Shown: in pieces, positions 24,280 to 31,194 of the stretch | Position numbering within the stretch: the stretch's first letter is position 1 | Layout of the letters: each line of letters opens with the position of its first letter | Program-made: the position numbers and the translations under genes | Notes under the pieces: model-generated | What the model saw: the letters and a program-made list of their open reading frames with translations, nothing else | What the model was told of the DNA's origin: nothing | The model's database searches: none | Source: G963668605 sp963668605 | GTDB lineage: Bacteria; Acidobacteriota; Terriglobia; Bryobacterales; Bryobacteraceae | Assembly: GCA_963668605.1 (NCBI GenBank) | Contig: OY764903.1 | Location: 7,130,001-7,194,000 of the forward strand | Direction of reading: 5' to 3' | DNA length: 64,000 bases

Positions 24280-24592
24280 AGTGCTCGACAGCTTGTCTAA
24301 GGACCGGAACCCAGACGTATTTGTCCCGAATCATTGCAATGAGCTTTCGCACGAGTTCCTGGTCTTTCGGCGTTAATTCATTGTATCCGGAGTCGTCGCG
24401 CGTGTCGCCTGATTTGGCGTTCTGTTCTGGTTTTGGAACAGAACCCGATGCGGCGATTCTCCAATCGTCGATGATTTGGGCAAAAGCGGGCTGCTTTTCT
24501 CCCAGAGGTGTTGCGCGCTGGATCCTTTGCATCTCCTTGTAACTCTCAGGGGATGGCTTCACAGAATTTATTTTCGTTTTCCTATCAGACAT
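24215..24592 (-). CDS. 'DWRI' protein B, putative regulator at the second divergent locus
   Basis: A 125-residue, basic protein whose N-terminal 50 residues are paralogous to the gene at 22376-22732 (shared QRIQR, TP-G-KQP and IIDDWRI blocks). The C-terminal half is different, with 'ELVRKLIAMIRDKYVWVPVLRQAVEHY'. AGGAG seven bases before the ATG at 24592 gives a good start. It faces a second RHH gene across 65 bases holding a perfect palindrome. Conserved N-terminus plus variable C-terminus may mean one shared binding surface and two effector or oligomerisation ends. No known family was recognised. Confidence 0.65.
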   Translation of the reverse strand: MSDRKTKINSVKPSPESYKEMQRIQRATPLGEKQPAFAQIIDDWRIAASGSVPKPEQNAKSGDTRDDSGYNELTPKDQELVRKLIAMIRDKYVWVPVLRQAVEHYEPKNTTARAAQSRKNRRIAS

Positions 24593-24618
24593 TTAGGGAC
24601 TCCTGACGCAAATACCTC

Positions 24619-24648
24619 TTGACCCACGGACGTCCGTGGGTCCATACT
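24619..24648 (+). promoter_or_regulatory. Rightward promoter with a 22-bp palindromic operator
   Basis: TTGACC (24619-24624) and CATACT (24643-24648), 18 bases apart, form a promoter. The spacer and end of the -35 are filled by a perfect 22-bp palindrome, 24621-24642 (half-site GACCCACGGAC, mirrored GTCCGTGGGTC). A repressor bound here would block RNA polymerase completely. The likely start is within about three bases of the ATG at 24658, so the message is nearly leaderless. The RHH protein encoded just downstream is the natural candidate to bind. Confidence 0.75.
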
Positions 24649-24657
24649 GCTGGAGAC

Positions 24658-24825
24658 ATGGACAACAAGGAAACAATACCAGAAATCAGAGCCCTAACGG
24701 TTGAGTTGCCAGAGGACCTTCTGAAGCGCATGAAGATCGCAGCCGTTGAGCACGATACCACCCTAAAAGCCATCGTTGAGGAAGCTATCCGTCGCGAATT
24801 GGCACGCAGCGAAAAGGCAGCGTAG
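24658..24825 (+). CDS. Ribbon-helix-helix DNA-binding protein B
   Basis: A 55-residue CopG/Arc-type protein: strand 'IRALTVELPEDLLKRM', then helices 'KIAAVEHDTTL' and 'KAIVEEAIRRELARSE'. The ATG at 24658 is preferred over an upstream TTG at 24619 that would overlap the -35 box. It should dimerise and bind the palindrome directly upstream, giving negative autoregulation of the long rightward unit that runs to the integrase. It is an analogue, not an obvious close copy, of the RHH protein at 22794. Confidence 0.75.
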   Translation: MDNKETIPEIRALTVELPEDLLKRMKIAAVEHDTTLKAIVEEAIRRELARSEKAA

Positions 24826-24871
24826 CCCATGCCGACCGAACTTCGCGAGAAAACCGCATAAGGAGAAGGCT

Positions 24872-25210
24872 ATGCCTCCCAAAGAACTAGTCTCCATTGA
24901 AACCGGTCAACGGACGCACGAATCGATGCAACCCGATGATCCGCAACCGCCTTGTGCTGCGAAATGTCGGCCGCGTCGGCTGCTGAATCCAGGTGAATTA
25001 GCCGAGTTCGAGCGGCTAACGCGGATACACGGCTGGACACCGCAGCGGGTGTGCTCGGAGCTGCGAATCTCCGCTCAGCAGTACGCACTGGAGAATGTTC
25101 GCTGTGACCGGAACCGGATTGTCGCGGCAGAGCGCCGTGGTGAGGAGAATGTTGCGATCCGGAATAATCACGCCCGCGAGGCGTCTCAGTGGTGGAGGCA
25201 CGCGGCGTGA
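24872..25210 (+). CDS. Phage protein with possible helix-turn-helix
   Basis: A 112-residue protein with AGGAG six bases before ATG 24872. The N-terminal third is polar with a few Cys/Pro. Residues 50-80 ('GELAEFERLTRIHGWTPQRVCSELRIS') look helical and could be a helix-turn-helix. The C-terminus is Arg-rich. It overlaps the next GTG by four bases. No family was recognised. Confidence 0.5.
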   Translation: MPPKELVSIETGQRTHESMQPDDPQPPCAAKCRPRRLLNPGELAEFERLTRIHGWTPQRVCSELRISAQQYALENVRCDRNRIVAAERRGEENVAIRNNHAREASQWWRHAA

Positions 25211-25341
25211 CCATCTGGCGGATCATCTCCTACGTTCTCATCGCCGTCGTGGCGCTCGACACGCTACTCGTCGTCGTGCTCTGGCGCGCGGCGCTGCGCC
25301 GGGAAGATCGAGAGCGGTTTCGGCGGACGGTGTGCAGATGA
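25207..25341 (+). CDS. Small single-span membrane protein
   Basis: A 44-residue ORF with GTG start at 25207 over the previous stop and its own stop over the next ATG. One hydrophobic segment (residues 8-26, 'YVLIAVVALDTLLVVVLW') is followed by an Arg-rich tail. Coupled stops and starts on both sides support it. Function unknown. Confidence 0.5.
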   Translation: MTIWRIISYVLIAVVALDTLLVVVLWRAALRREDRERFRRTVCR

Positions 25342-25520
25342 ATCACCTGAAGTGCATGCACGGTTGTCGGCCCGCTGCTTGGAAGTGCCGCGTATGCGAC
25401 GAATGGGCGACTTGCCCAAAGAGTCTTGTGGCTTGCGGCGGGAGCGACGGCACCGCCGCATTGGGGCCGGAGACGACCTCCGACGCACCTCCGGCCCCGC
25501 TTTTATTGGAGAAAAAGTAA
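25338..25520 (+). CDS. Small cysteine-rich protein (zinc-binding?)
   Basis: A 60-residue protein with a CxxxHGC ... C-x-x-C ... C pattern in its first 33 residues ('KCMHGCRP', 'KCRVCDEW', 'TCPKS', 'ACGG'), probably a zinc-binding fold. The C-terminal third is low complexity and is encoded by a strong hairpin (25463-25498), so coding and termination signals overlap there. Stop and next start share bases (TAATG). Confidence 0.5.
   Translation: MNHLKCMHGCRPAAWKCRVCDEWATCPKSLVACGGSDGTAALGPETTSDAPPAPLLLEKK
25463..25504 (+). terminator. Strong hairpin with T-tract just before the HNH gene
   Basis: A perfect 10-bp stem (GGGGCCGGAG at 25463-25472 with CTCCGGCCCC at 25489-25498) with a 16-base loop is followed by GC and TTTT. 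It lies inside the end of the upstream small ORF and 16 bases before the HNH start. It probably attenuates transcription into the HNH gene and beyond. Confidence 0.6.
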
Positions 25521-26092
25521 TGGTTGAGCGATTCTCTCCTGCTAAGCCGATACCATACGCAACAGACCGGTCTATCCGTCTGTTTTTCAGGCATGTGCGA
25601 ATCTCTCCGTGCCACGACGATGGGTGCTGGCTTTGGGTTGGGAAGACGAATGGCTGCGGGTATGGTCAATACGTCATCGACAAGAAGCCATACCCAGCGC
25701 ATAGATATTCATGGGCGATCGTGAATGGAGATCCCGATCGGAACCTACTGGTTTGCCACAGATGCGACAACCCGTCGTGTGTGAATCCGGGGCATATGTT
25801 CTTGGGCACGGATGCGGATAATCTCAGGGACGCAAAAAACAAGGGTAGGATGCGCGGGAATCCGAACCTATACCGAAAAAGGCTTGCGTGTCAGGTGGGC
25901 ATGCTGAATCACAATAACCGCCTAACCGAAGGTCAGGTCATGGAGATTCGTGAGCTTTACAGGTTAGGGAATGGACGAACGGATCTTGCGAAGCAATTTT
26001 CTATTTCCTCTGCCCAAATTATCCGCATTGTGAGGCGTGTCCAGTGGAAGCACCTTCCTGCCTCCCCCGGTGAAAGGTCGAGCGAGACATGA
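25520..26092 (+). CDS. HNH endonuclease
   Basis: A 190-residue nuclease of the HNH_3 type. 'GCWLWVGKTNGCGYGQY', 'HRYSWAIVNG', 'VCHRCDNPSCVNPGHMFLGT' and 'NLRDAKNKGR' form the ββα-metal core with two Cys pairs around it. The C-terminal part ('NRLTEGQVMEIRELYRLGNG', 'LAKQFSISSAQIIRIVR') is a helix-turn-helix of the resolvase/NUMOD kind, as in free-standing homing endonucleases. The ATG at 25520 has GGAG eight bases upstream. It may be a selfish insert, and the hairpin just upstream would isolate it from surrounding transcription. Confidence 0.85.
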   Translation: MVERFSPAKPIPYATDRSIRLFFRHVRISPCHDDGCWLWVGKTNGCGYGQYVIDKKPYPAHRYSWAIVNGDPDRNLLVCHRCDNPSCVNPGHMFLGTDADNLRDAKNKGRMRGNPNLYRKRLACQVGMLNHNNRLTEGQVMEIRELYRLGNGRTDLAKQFSISSAQIIRIVRRVQWKHLPASPGERSSET

Positions 26093-26520
26093 GCGAAGTC
26101 GTCATGGAAGTAAGGTTGAGTCTGCTGAGTTGCGCAATCTGCGGGATGCAGTTCGCCGTTCCTCTCTGGTGGGAAATGGAACGCCGTCGGGATCACGGGG
26201 GTTGGTATTGCCCCAACGGACACAACAGGTGTTTTCCCGCTGAGTCCGACCTGGAGCGACTCCAGCGCGAGAAGCGCGAAGCTGAGCAGCGCACGCAGGC
26301 CCGCATCAATGAAGAGGTGCATGCGCGCCTTGTGGCCGAACGCGAACGCGACAAGGCAATCAAGGACAAGCGCCGGATCGAGCGCCGGATCAGCAAGGGC
26401 GTGTGCCCATGTTGCAACCGCACGTTTGAGGATTTGTCTCGGCACATGAGCGCCAAGCATAAGGGCTATGCGCTGCTGCCGGGCCAAGATCCTAAACTGC
26501 TCACGGGCAAGGTCCAATGA
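26089..26520 (+). CDS. Zinc-ribbon/C2H2 finger protein
   Basis: A 143-residue protein with two metal-binding elements. The N-terminal part has 'CAICG' and 'YCPNGHNRC', a ribbon. The C-terminal part has 'CPCCNRTFEDLSRHMSAKH', a classical C2H2-type finger with CxxC ... HxxxxH. A long charged coiled coil (residues 55-105) joins them. C2H2 fingers are rare in bacteria and phages outside the Ros/MucR family, and here the finger is isolated. DNA or protein binding is likely; the target is unknown. Confidence 0.65.
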   Translation: MSEVVMEVRLSLLSCAICGMQFAVPLWWEMERRRDHGGWYCPNGHNRCFPAESDLERLQREKREAEQRTQARINEEVHARLVAERERDKAIKDKRRIERRISKGVCPCCNRTFEDLSRHMSAKHKGYALLPGQDPKLLTGKVQ

Positions 26521-26813
26521 TGTCGATTTATGCCAGCCGGATGCTGTCCGGGGAGACCCCGGAAGGACGACTCAAGATACGCAGTGAAACAAAGGCTGGC
26601 ACCAGTTTCGCCGGGGGCTGTCCCGGCGCTAAGCCAGATTGCGTTATCGGTCTGGGCCCTGAAACGATGCGCGGCCAGTGCGGGCTAGCCGCGCTCGGAG
26701 AGGCTACGCGTTTACGGCTGGTTGCTGAGCGCGACCGCTGGCGCGAGATTGCGGCCTGGGCCATCGCGGCGGGTGTGCTTGGCTGGCTGCTGTTTTTCAC
26801 GAGGTGGCCATGA
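26517..26813 (+). CDS. Phage protein with C-terminal membrane segment
   Basis: A 98-residue protein overlapping the zinc-finger gene by four bases. The N-terminal 70 residues are polar with three Cys; residues 75-95 ('IAAWAIAAGVLGWLLFFTRW') are a transmembrane helix. It is a tail-anchored topology. Function unknown. Confidence 0.5.
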   Translation: MMSIYASRMLSGETPEGRLKIRSETKAGTSFAGGCPGAKPDCVIGLGPETMRGQCGLAALGEATRLRLVAERDRWREIAAWAIAAGVLGWLLFFTRWP

Positions 26814-26908
26814 TCTTCCGTTGTGTGGGTACTTACCTCCTCGTGGTCATGATTCTGCGGTGCGGCAAAGGCGCATGCGCTGTGCCGTTGATGTTGGGGA
26901 TGAATTGA
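26810..26908 (+). CDS. Tiny membrane ORF
   Basis: A 32-residue ORF starting over the previous stop (ATGA), with a hydrophobic middle ('CVGTYLLVVMIL') and three Cys. Its support is coupling and membrane-like composition; it could be non-functional. Confidence 0.3.
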   Translation: MIFRCVGTYLLVVMILRCGKGACAVPLMLGMN

Positions 26909-26909
26909 A

Positions 26910-27500
26910 ATGCCTGTTCTCACGTTCGAATCCGAATCGCACGTTTACGCCATCGACGACGTGATTGTGCCGAGCGTGACGCAGGTGCTTCAGTCGGTCG
27001 GACTAATCGACTACAGCTTTATGACGGCCGCGCAGCGTGAATTCGCACTGGCCCGTGGAAGAGCAGTGCATTTCGCCTGCCAACTGGACGATGAGAACGA
27101 TCTGGACGAAGCGGCCCTGGACGAAAGCCTGAAGCCCTACCTGGGCGCATGGCGGCGGTTCAAGGATGAGATGAAATTCCGCTGCGAGCTGATCGAGCAT
27201 CGCGTGTTCCATCCACTGTTCCGCTTCGGCGGCACGCTTGATCGCATTGGCTTACTCGACGGCTCCGCGGCGATCGTGGACATCAAGACCAACGAAGCGG
27301 CCTATTGGACGGCCTTTCAGCTTGCCGGCTACGCGGCCTGTTTCGATAAGCCGATGCGATTTCGCCGGTTCGGTGTAGCCCTACATGACGACGAAACATA
27401 CTCGGCGTCCGAATACCGTATTGAGAATTTTCGGCGGCATTGGAACGTGTTCCTTGCTGCGCTCACTATCCACAACGAAAAAGAGAGGAAGAGGGCATGA
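26910..27500 (+). CDS. PD-(D/E)XK exonuclease (RecB/Cas4-like)
   Basis: A 196-residue nuclease. Catalytic residues follow the RecB-family order: 'GTLDRIG' with D111, 'AIVDIKT' with D124 and K126, and 'TAFQLAGYA' with Q137. There is no iron-sulfur cysteine cluster as in Cas4. In phages such enzymes serve as 5'-3' exonucleases or resection enzymes in recombination, and the predicted annealing protein at 28446 would be the partner. The ATG at 26910 follows 'GGGGATGAATTGAA' and lies one base after the small ORF. Moderately strong call. Confidence 0.8.
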   Translation: MPVLTFESESHVYAIDDVIVPSVTQVLQSVGLIDYSFMTAAQREFALARGRAVHFACQLDDENDLDEAALDESLKPYLGAWRRFKDEMKFRCELIEHRVFHPLFRFGGTLDRIGLLDGSAAIVDIKTNEAAYWTAFQLAGYAACFDKPMRFRRFGVALHDDETYSASEYRIENFRRHWNVFLAALTIHNEKERKRA

Positions 27501-27709
27501 AGAAATACATCGTCTGGCACAAACGGTCTTACGGGATGACTTGGGGCTTCTCAGAATTCGACACAATCCAGGAAGTCGCGGAGGCCATCTTGCGCGGCGA
27601 CTTCGCGCCGGGGTTTATCATCGCGCGCCGCATGGGGATTGCTATCCGTCACATCGAAGAGTGCGACGTTGCGATCCTTGCCGCCGGGTCCGGGGAGGTA
27701 ACCACTTGA
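27497..27709 (+). CDS. Small phage protein, unknown function
   Basis: A 70-residue protein starting in the stop of the nuclease gene. It has a compact alpha/beta look ('YIVWHKRSYGMTWGFSEFD', 'EVAEAILRGDF', 'CDVAILAAGSGE'), with no recognised motif. It is coupled to the next gene, whose TTG start overlaps its TGA. Confidence 0.5.
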   Translation: MKKYIVWHKRSYGMTWGFSEFDTIQEVAEAILRGDFAPGFIIARRMGIAIRHIEECDVAILAAGSGEVTT

Positions 27710-28434
27710 GCGCACTACCAATCCAGCCGGAGCCGCAGGCAGATCCGCAGGCAATGACTCCGCCGACGGCCCAAATTGACCAGCAGATACTAACGCTGCC
27801 CGAACGCGCGCGCGCCATCGCAATCATCAACCAGGAAACCTACGATACGGCCGTTGTCCTGCTCGGCTATGTTGTCGCTCGTCGCAAGAAAATCGTCGAG
27901 GAATTCGCGCCGCGGAAGCAGAAAGCCTACGCAGCCCATCAAGCCCTTTGCGCGTGGGAAAAGGAGCATCTGAAGCACTTCGAAGAGGCTGAAGGAATCC
28001 TCAAGCGCGGACTCGCAGCGTTCGAAGCCAAGCAGCGACAGATTGAAGATGATCGCCGCCGGGCGGAGGAAGAAAAAGAGCGGCGGAGGCAGGAAGAGGA
28101 GCTTGAAGCGGCCGCGGAACAAGCTGAGAGACAGGGAGCGGCGCCCGAGGAAGTAGCCGCGATTCTGACGCAGCCGATGGTGCAGGCGGCTATACCGGTT
28201 CAGCAGACATTCGTGCGGGCATCTAGTGTAAGCACACCGCGGACTTACAAGGCCGAAGTCGTCGACATTCGCAAGCTGGCGCGCGCCGTGGCCGATGGCG
28301 TGGTTTCCGAGAATCTCATCGAAGCGAACATGCCGGCGCTGAACGCGATGGCACGCGCATCGAAGGGCGCAATGCAGATTCCTGGTGTGAGCTTCAAGGA
28401 AGAAATGGGCGTCCGCTACGGCGGACGGAGATAG
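27706..28434 (+). CDS. Coiled-coil phage protein between recombination genes
   Basis: A 242-residue protein starting at TTG 27706, supported by GGGGAGG upstream. Residues 30-150 are a long charged, Glu/Arg-rich helix ('EEEKERRRQEEELEAAAEQ'), and the C-terminal 60 residues form a conserved-looking tail ('VDIRKLARAVADG', 'IPGVSFKEEMGVRYGG'). It lies between a nuclease and a predicted annealing protein, so a scaffold or single-strand-binding helper is possible. No family was named with confidence. Confidence 0.55.
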   Translation: MSALPIQPEPQADPQAMTPPTAQIDQQILTLPERARAIAIINQETYDTAVVLLGYVVARRKKIVEEFAPRKQKAYAAHQALCAWEKEHLKHFEEAEGILKRGLAAFEAKQRQIEDDRRRAEEEKERRRQEEELEAAAEQAERQGAAPEEVAAILTQPMVQAAIPVQQTFVRASSVSTPRTYKAEVVDIRKLARAVADGVVSENLIEANMPALNAMARASKGAMQIPGVSFKEEMGVRYGGRR

Positions 28435-28445
28435 GGGAGAGGAAC

Positions 28446-29231
28446 ATGGATAGCAACGAAATTGCAGTGCTGAACGGCGTAGAGAGCGCCGAGTTGTGTA
28501 TCAACCGAAACCCGGATACCGTGCTCGCGGAGGCTGGCCTAGTATCCAAGGCGCTCGCGAAGTATGCCGAGCGTCATCAACTCTACAAAACCATCGGACC
28601 TTCCAAGCACCTCATGATTGAGGGCTGGCAGATGTGCGCCTCGATGTACCGCGTCACGACGCGCACGGTCGAGACGAGATTCATGGATCTCGGAAACGGC
28701 GTGCATGGGTTCGAGGCGATCGCGGAGGCCGTTTATGTGCCGACCGGCGCCGTGCTCGGGCGCGCGGACGCCATGTGCCTGAACGATGAAGACAACTGGG
28801 GGCTGCGGCCGAAGTACGAATACCAAAACAACGCGAGGGTGCAAGTCGGCAATGTTGCCGTACCGCTTCAGCAGCTCCGTTCGATGGCCCAGACGCGGGC
28901 GCAATCGAAAGTCCTCGCCTCGCTGTTTAAGTGGGTCGCCAAGATCGGCGGCTTCTCCGGCACGCCGGCGGAAGAAATGACCGGAAACGAAGATACCGGC
29001 CGTCCGGCGCCGCCGAGCCCGCAGCGACGCTCCGAAGGGAGTGGGGGCGGCAACACCATCACCGAGCCGCAGCAGAAGCGGCTGTACGCGATTTCGAAAG
29101 GGGCCGGGAAGACGGAGGACGAAGTAAAGGCGATTCTGCATCACTTCGGCTTCCAGTCGTCCAAGGAAATCACTCGCGACAAGTATGAAGCGATCTGCGC
29201 TGAGGTCGAGAAACGGGACGCAGCCGAATGA
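28446..29231 (+). CDS. Putative single-strand annealing/recombination protein
   Basis: A 261-residue protein with a GGGGAGAGGAAC ribosome-binding region. The core contains 'PLQQLRSMAQTRAQSKVLASLF' followed by 'GGFSGTPAEEM', a combination I know from phage annealing-type proteins. The C-terminal tail ('ITEPQQKRLYAISKGAG', 'AILHHFGF') is a small helical domain also common in that group after a Gly/Ser linker (residues 183-205). It would pair complementary ssDNA produced by the exonuclease at 26910. The family assignment is from memory, not proved. Confidence 0.5.
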   Translation: MDSNEIAVLNGVESAELCINRNPDTVLAEAGLVSKALAKYAERHQLYKTIGPSKHLMIEGWQMCASMYRVTTRTVETRFMDLGNGVHGFEAIAEAVYVPTGAVLGRADAMCLNDEDNWGLRPKYEYQNNARVQVGNVAVPLQQLRSMAQTRAQSKVLASLFKWVAKIGGFSGTPAEEMTGNEDTGRPAPPSPQRRSEGSGGGNTITEPQQKRLYAISKGAGKTEDEVKAILHHFGFQSSKEITRDKYEAICAEVEKRDAAE

Positions 29232-29398
29232 AAATCTCTGAGGAATACATCCGGCGCGAATACCTCCGGCGTTTCGCCCAGATGACCATCGACCAGCAGG
29301 AGGGCGTGATCGTCGCCCTTCAGACTATCCGGGACGCTCGGATCCCGGCCCCGCCGGAAGACAGACCGCTCTTGAGAGAGGAGAACAAGCTCGAATGA
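29228..29398 (+). CDS. Small phage protein
   Basis: A 56-residue, charged helical protein starting over the previous stop (ATGA) and ending over the next start (ATGA). It contains 'EEYIRREYLRRFAQMTIDQQ'. It is probably a small regulator or accessory of the recombination cluster; no family was recognised. Confidence 0.5.
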   Translation: MKISEEYIRREYLRRFAQMTIDQQEGVIVALQTIRDARIPAPPEDRPLLREENKLE

Positions 29399-30090
29399 AA
29401 CTGCCTTCACGCATCAACTACAACTTCGCCACGCTGAGCGGAGTCACCCTGCAACCCAACGAGGATGGCGGGAAAGCCATCCTCGTTATCAACGCTCCGC
29501 TTACTCCGGAACTGGCCGGATCGATGGGGATCCGCGAGCAGTTCTATGAGGCGAACGGCGTCTCGCGCGAGTTCACCGGCAGTCTTCATCTGGTTTGTGA
29601 GCCGCTCGATACCCAAATAAAGATCAAATCCGACAGCGGAGAATTTGTCTGGAATCCGGAAAAGATCAAGGCGTTCGAGGTCACCCGGGAAAAAGTAGAG
29701 GATGGCACGCAACTCCTGATGACGTTCCGCGTGCATCTGGCGACGGCCGATGCCGTGGAGCAAGCCTTCATGTTTGCGCGCGCGGTCAACAAGGATTGCT
29801 TCGGTTGCGCATTGGTGGCCAAACAGCAAGAATTTCCCTTCGTCGCAAGCGAGGATGAAAAACAGGAAGTTGCCGGCTGCAAGCTCTGCGATGCCGACGT
29901 TGCCCTGAACGAAGATGGCACGGAGCATATTACGTCGGACGGCGAGCTGGTGCCGTGCCTGCACCCGAGCGCCGCGACCGTGAACGGCAAAGGTGTTCTG
30001 GCGTCCAAGGCCGAGATGGGCCGGATTCAGGGCACCGCGGCGAACGCAGTCGAAGAGATCCGCACGGCGCGGGGAAAGCGGCTCCAGTAA
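29395..30090 (+). CDS. Phage protein with Cys pairs, unknown function
   Basis: A 231-residue protein. The N-terminal 150 residues are beta-rich. A 'CKLCDADV' pair and isolated Cys later could bind zinc. The C-terminal 40 residues are Ala-rich and basic. It lies between the annealing gene and the DUF5131 gene. No family was recognised. Confidence 0.5.
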   Translation: MKLPSRINYNFATLSGVTLQPNEDGGKAILVINAPLTPELAGSMGIREQFYEANGVSREFTGSLHLVCEPLDTQIKIKSDSGEFVWNPEKIKAFEVTREKVEDGTQLLMTFRVHLATADAVEQAFMFARAVNKDCFGCALVAKQQEFPFVASEDEKQEVAGCKLCDADVALNEDGTEHITSDGELVPCLHPSAATVNGKGVLASKAEMGRIQGTAANAVEEIRTARGKRLQ

Positions 30091-30097
30091 GTAGAAT

Positions 30098-30274
30098 ATG
30101 ACCCCATTCGCCATCGGTGCCCGCATTCGAATCACCAGGCGGGAATCGCCGTTGTTTTTGCACAGCGGTGTGATTGTGGAGCAGTCCGGATGGCCGAATC
30201 AATGGCGCGTGAAGCTCGACTTCCGGCCAGAGCCAATACTATTCACGGAGTGGGATATGGAAGTGCTTGGGTGA
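30098..30274 (+). CDS. Small phage protein, SH3-like
   Basis: A 58-residue ORF ('MTPFAIGARIRITRR') with alternating strands and a 'PNQWRVKLDF' turn, similar in size to small barrel proteins. It sits in the gap between two larger genes and has a weak ribosome-binding site. Function unknown. Confidence 0.4.
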   Translation: MTPFAIGARIRITRRESPLFLHSGVIVEQSGWPNQWRVKLDFRPEPILFTEWDMEVLG

Positions 30275-30279
30275 AATAA

Positions 30280-31194
30280 ATGGGCGCGAAAACTGAGAAA
30301 CTCTACGGCTTGGCCGATAAGGCTTGGCAACCGATAGTGGGCTGCCGCGAAGATCTGGAGTGCGCGAAACGGTGCTGGGCTCGTCGTACAGTCGCCCGTA
30401 TTGTGGAGTGCCAGCGCAAGGATCACCCCGAGCGTGCGGCGTTCTTTCAGCAGGTACTTACTCCGAACGGCCAGCACTGGAACGGCAAAGTGTTTCTGGA
30501 CAAAGCGCACCTGACCGATCCGCTGCGCTGGCGCAAGCCGGCGCTGATCGCCACGGGGTTTCACGGGGATTGGGCGCTGTTGCCGGAAGCGGACAAGGAT
30601 CGGATGGTCGCGGTGATGGCGCTGTGTGAGCAGCATCGGTTTATGGTGCTCACGAAGAGGCCGGAATATATATCGGAGTGGGCGTGGCGTAAGCACGGGT
30701 ATTTCACGCTGGAGTATAAGCCGGGATGTTCGGTCAGTCGATTTCTCCCCCTTGATAACGTCCTACTCGGCGTCTCCATCACCTGCCAAGCCGACGCCGA
30801 CGTGCACCGGCCGGTAATGGCCGCACTCGCCGCGATGGGATGGCAGACGCACGTATGGCACGAACCCGCGGTGGATCCGGTCGATTGGTGGGGATGGGAG
30901 TTTTTGAAGCTGTTGGTGAGTGGTGGCGAGTCGGGGCCGGGCGCGCGGCCTACGCATCCGGATTGGGTCCGCGCTGATCGGGATTGGTGCGTGGCGCATA
31001 GGATTCCGTTTGTCTTCAAGCAGTGGGGTGAGTGGAAACCAGTAGAGGATGCAGGCATAACCGTTTACGCGCAAGATGTTCAGACCTTCGGAGATCAGGA
31101 TTACATCCGCGTCGGAAAACACGCCGCTGGCCGCCTGCTCGATGGGCGCGAATGGAGCGAGTTCCCGGAAGTCACTGATGCGCCAGCCAACTAA
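30280..31194 (+). CDS. DUF5131 (phage Gp37/Gp68) family protein
   Basis: A 304-residue protein of the Gp37/Gp68 family. Family landmarks are the N-terminal 'WQPIVGC', a nearby Cys group (C-x6-C-x3-C in 'GCREDLECAKRCWARR'), 'VFLDKAHLTDPLRWRKP', 'HGDWALLP' and 'FMVLTKRPEY'. Others are 'LLGVSI', 'LLVSGGESGPGARPTHPDWVR' and 'FVFKQWGEW'. The fold is thought to be a TIM barrel with a radical-SAM-like Cys cluster; the function is unknown. A link to DNA or nucleotide chemistry is an inference from its position among replication genes. Confidence 0.8.
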   Translation: MGAKTEKLYGLADKAWQPIVGCREDLECAKRCWARRTVARIVECQRKDHPERAAFFQQVLTPNGQHWNGKVFLDKAHLTDPLRWRKPALIATGFHGDWALLPEADKDRMVAVMALCEQHRFMVLTKRPEYISEWAWRKHGYFTLEYKPGCSVSRFLPLDNVLLGVSITCQADADVHRPVMAALAAMGWQTHVWHEPAVDPVDWWGWEFLKLLVSGGESGPGARPTHPDWVRADRDWCVAHRIPFVFKQWGEWKPVEDAGITVYAQDVQTFGDQDYIRVGKHAAGRLLDGREWSEFPEVTDAPAN

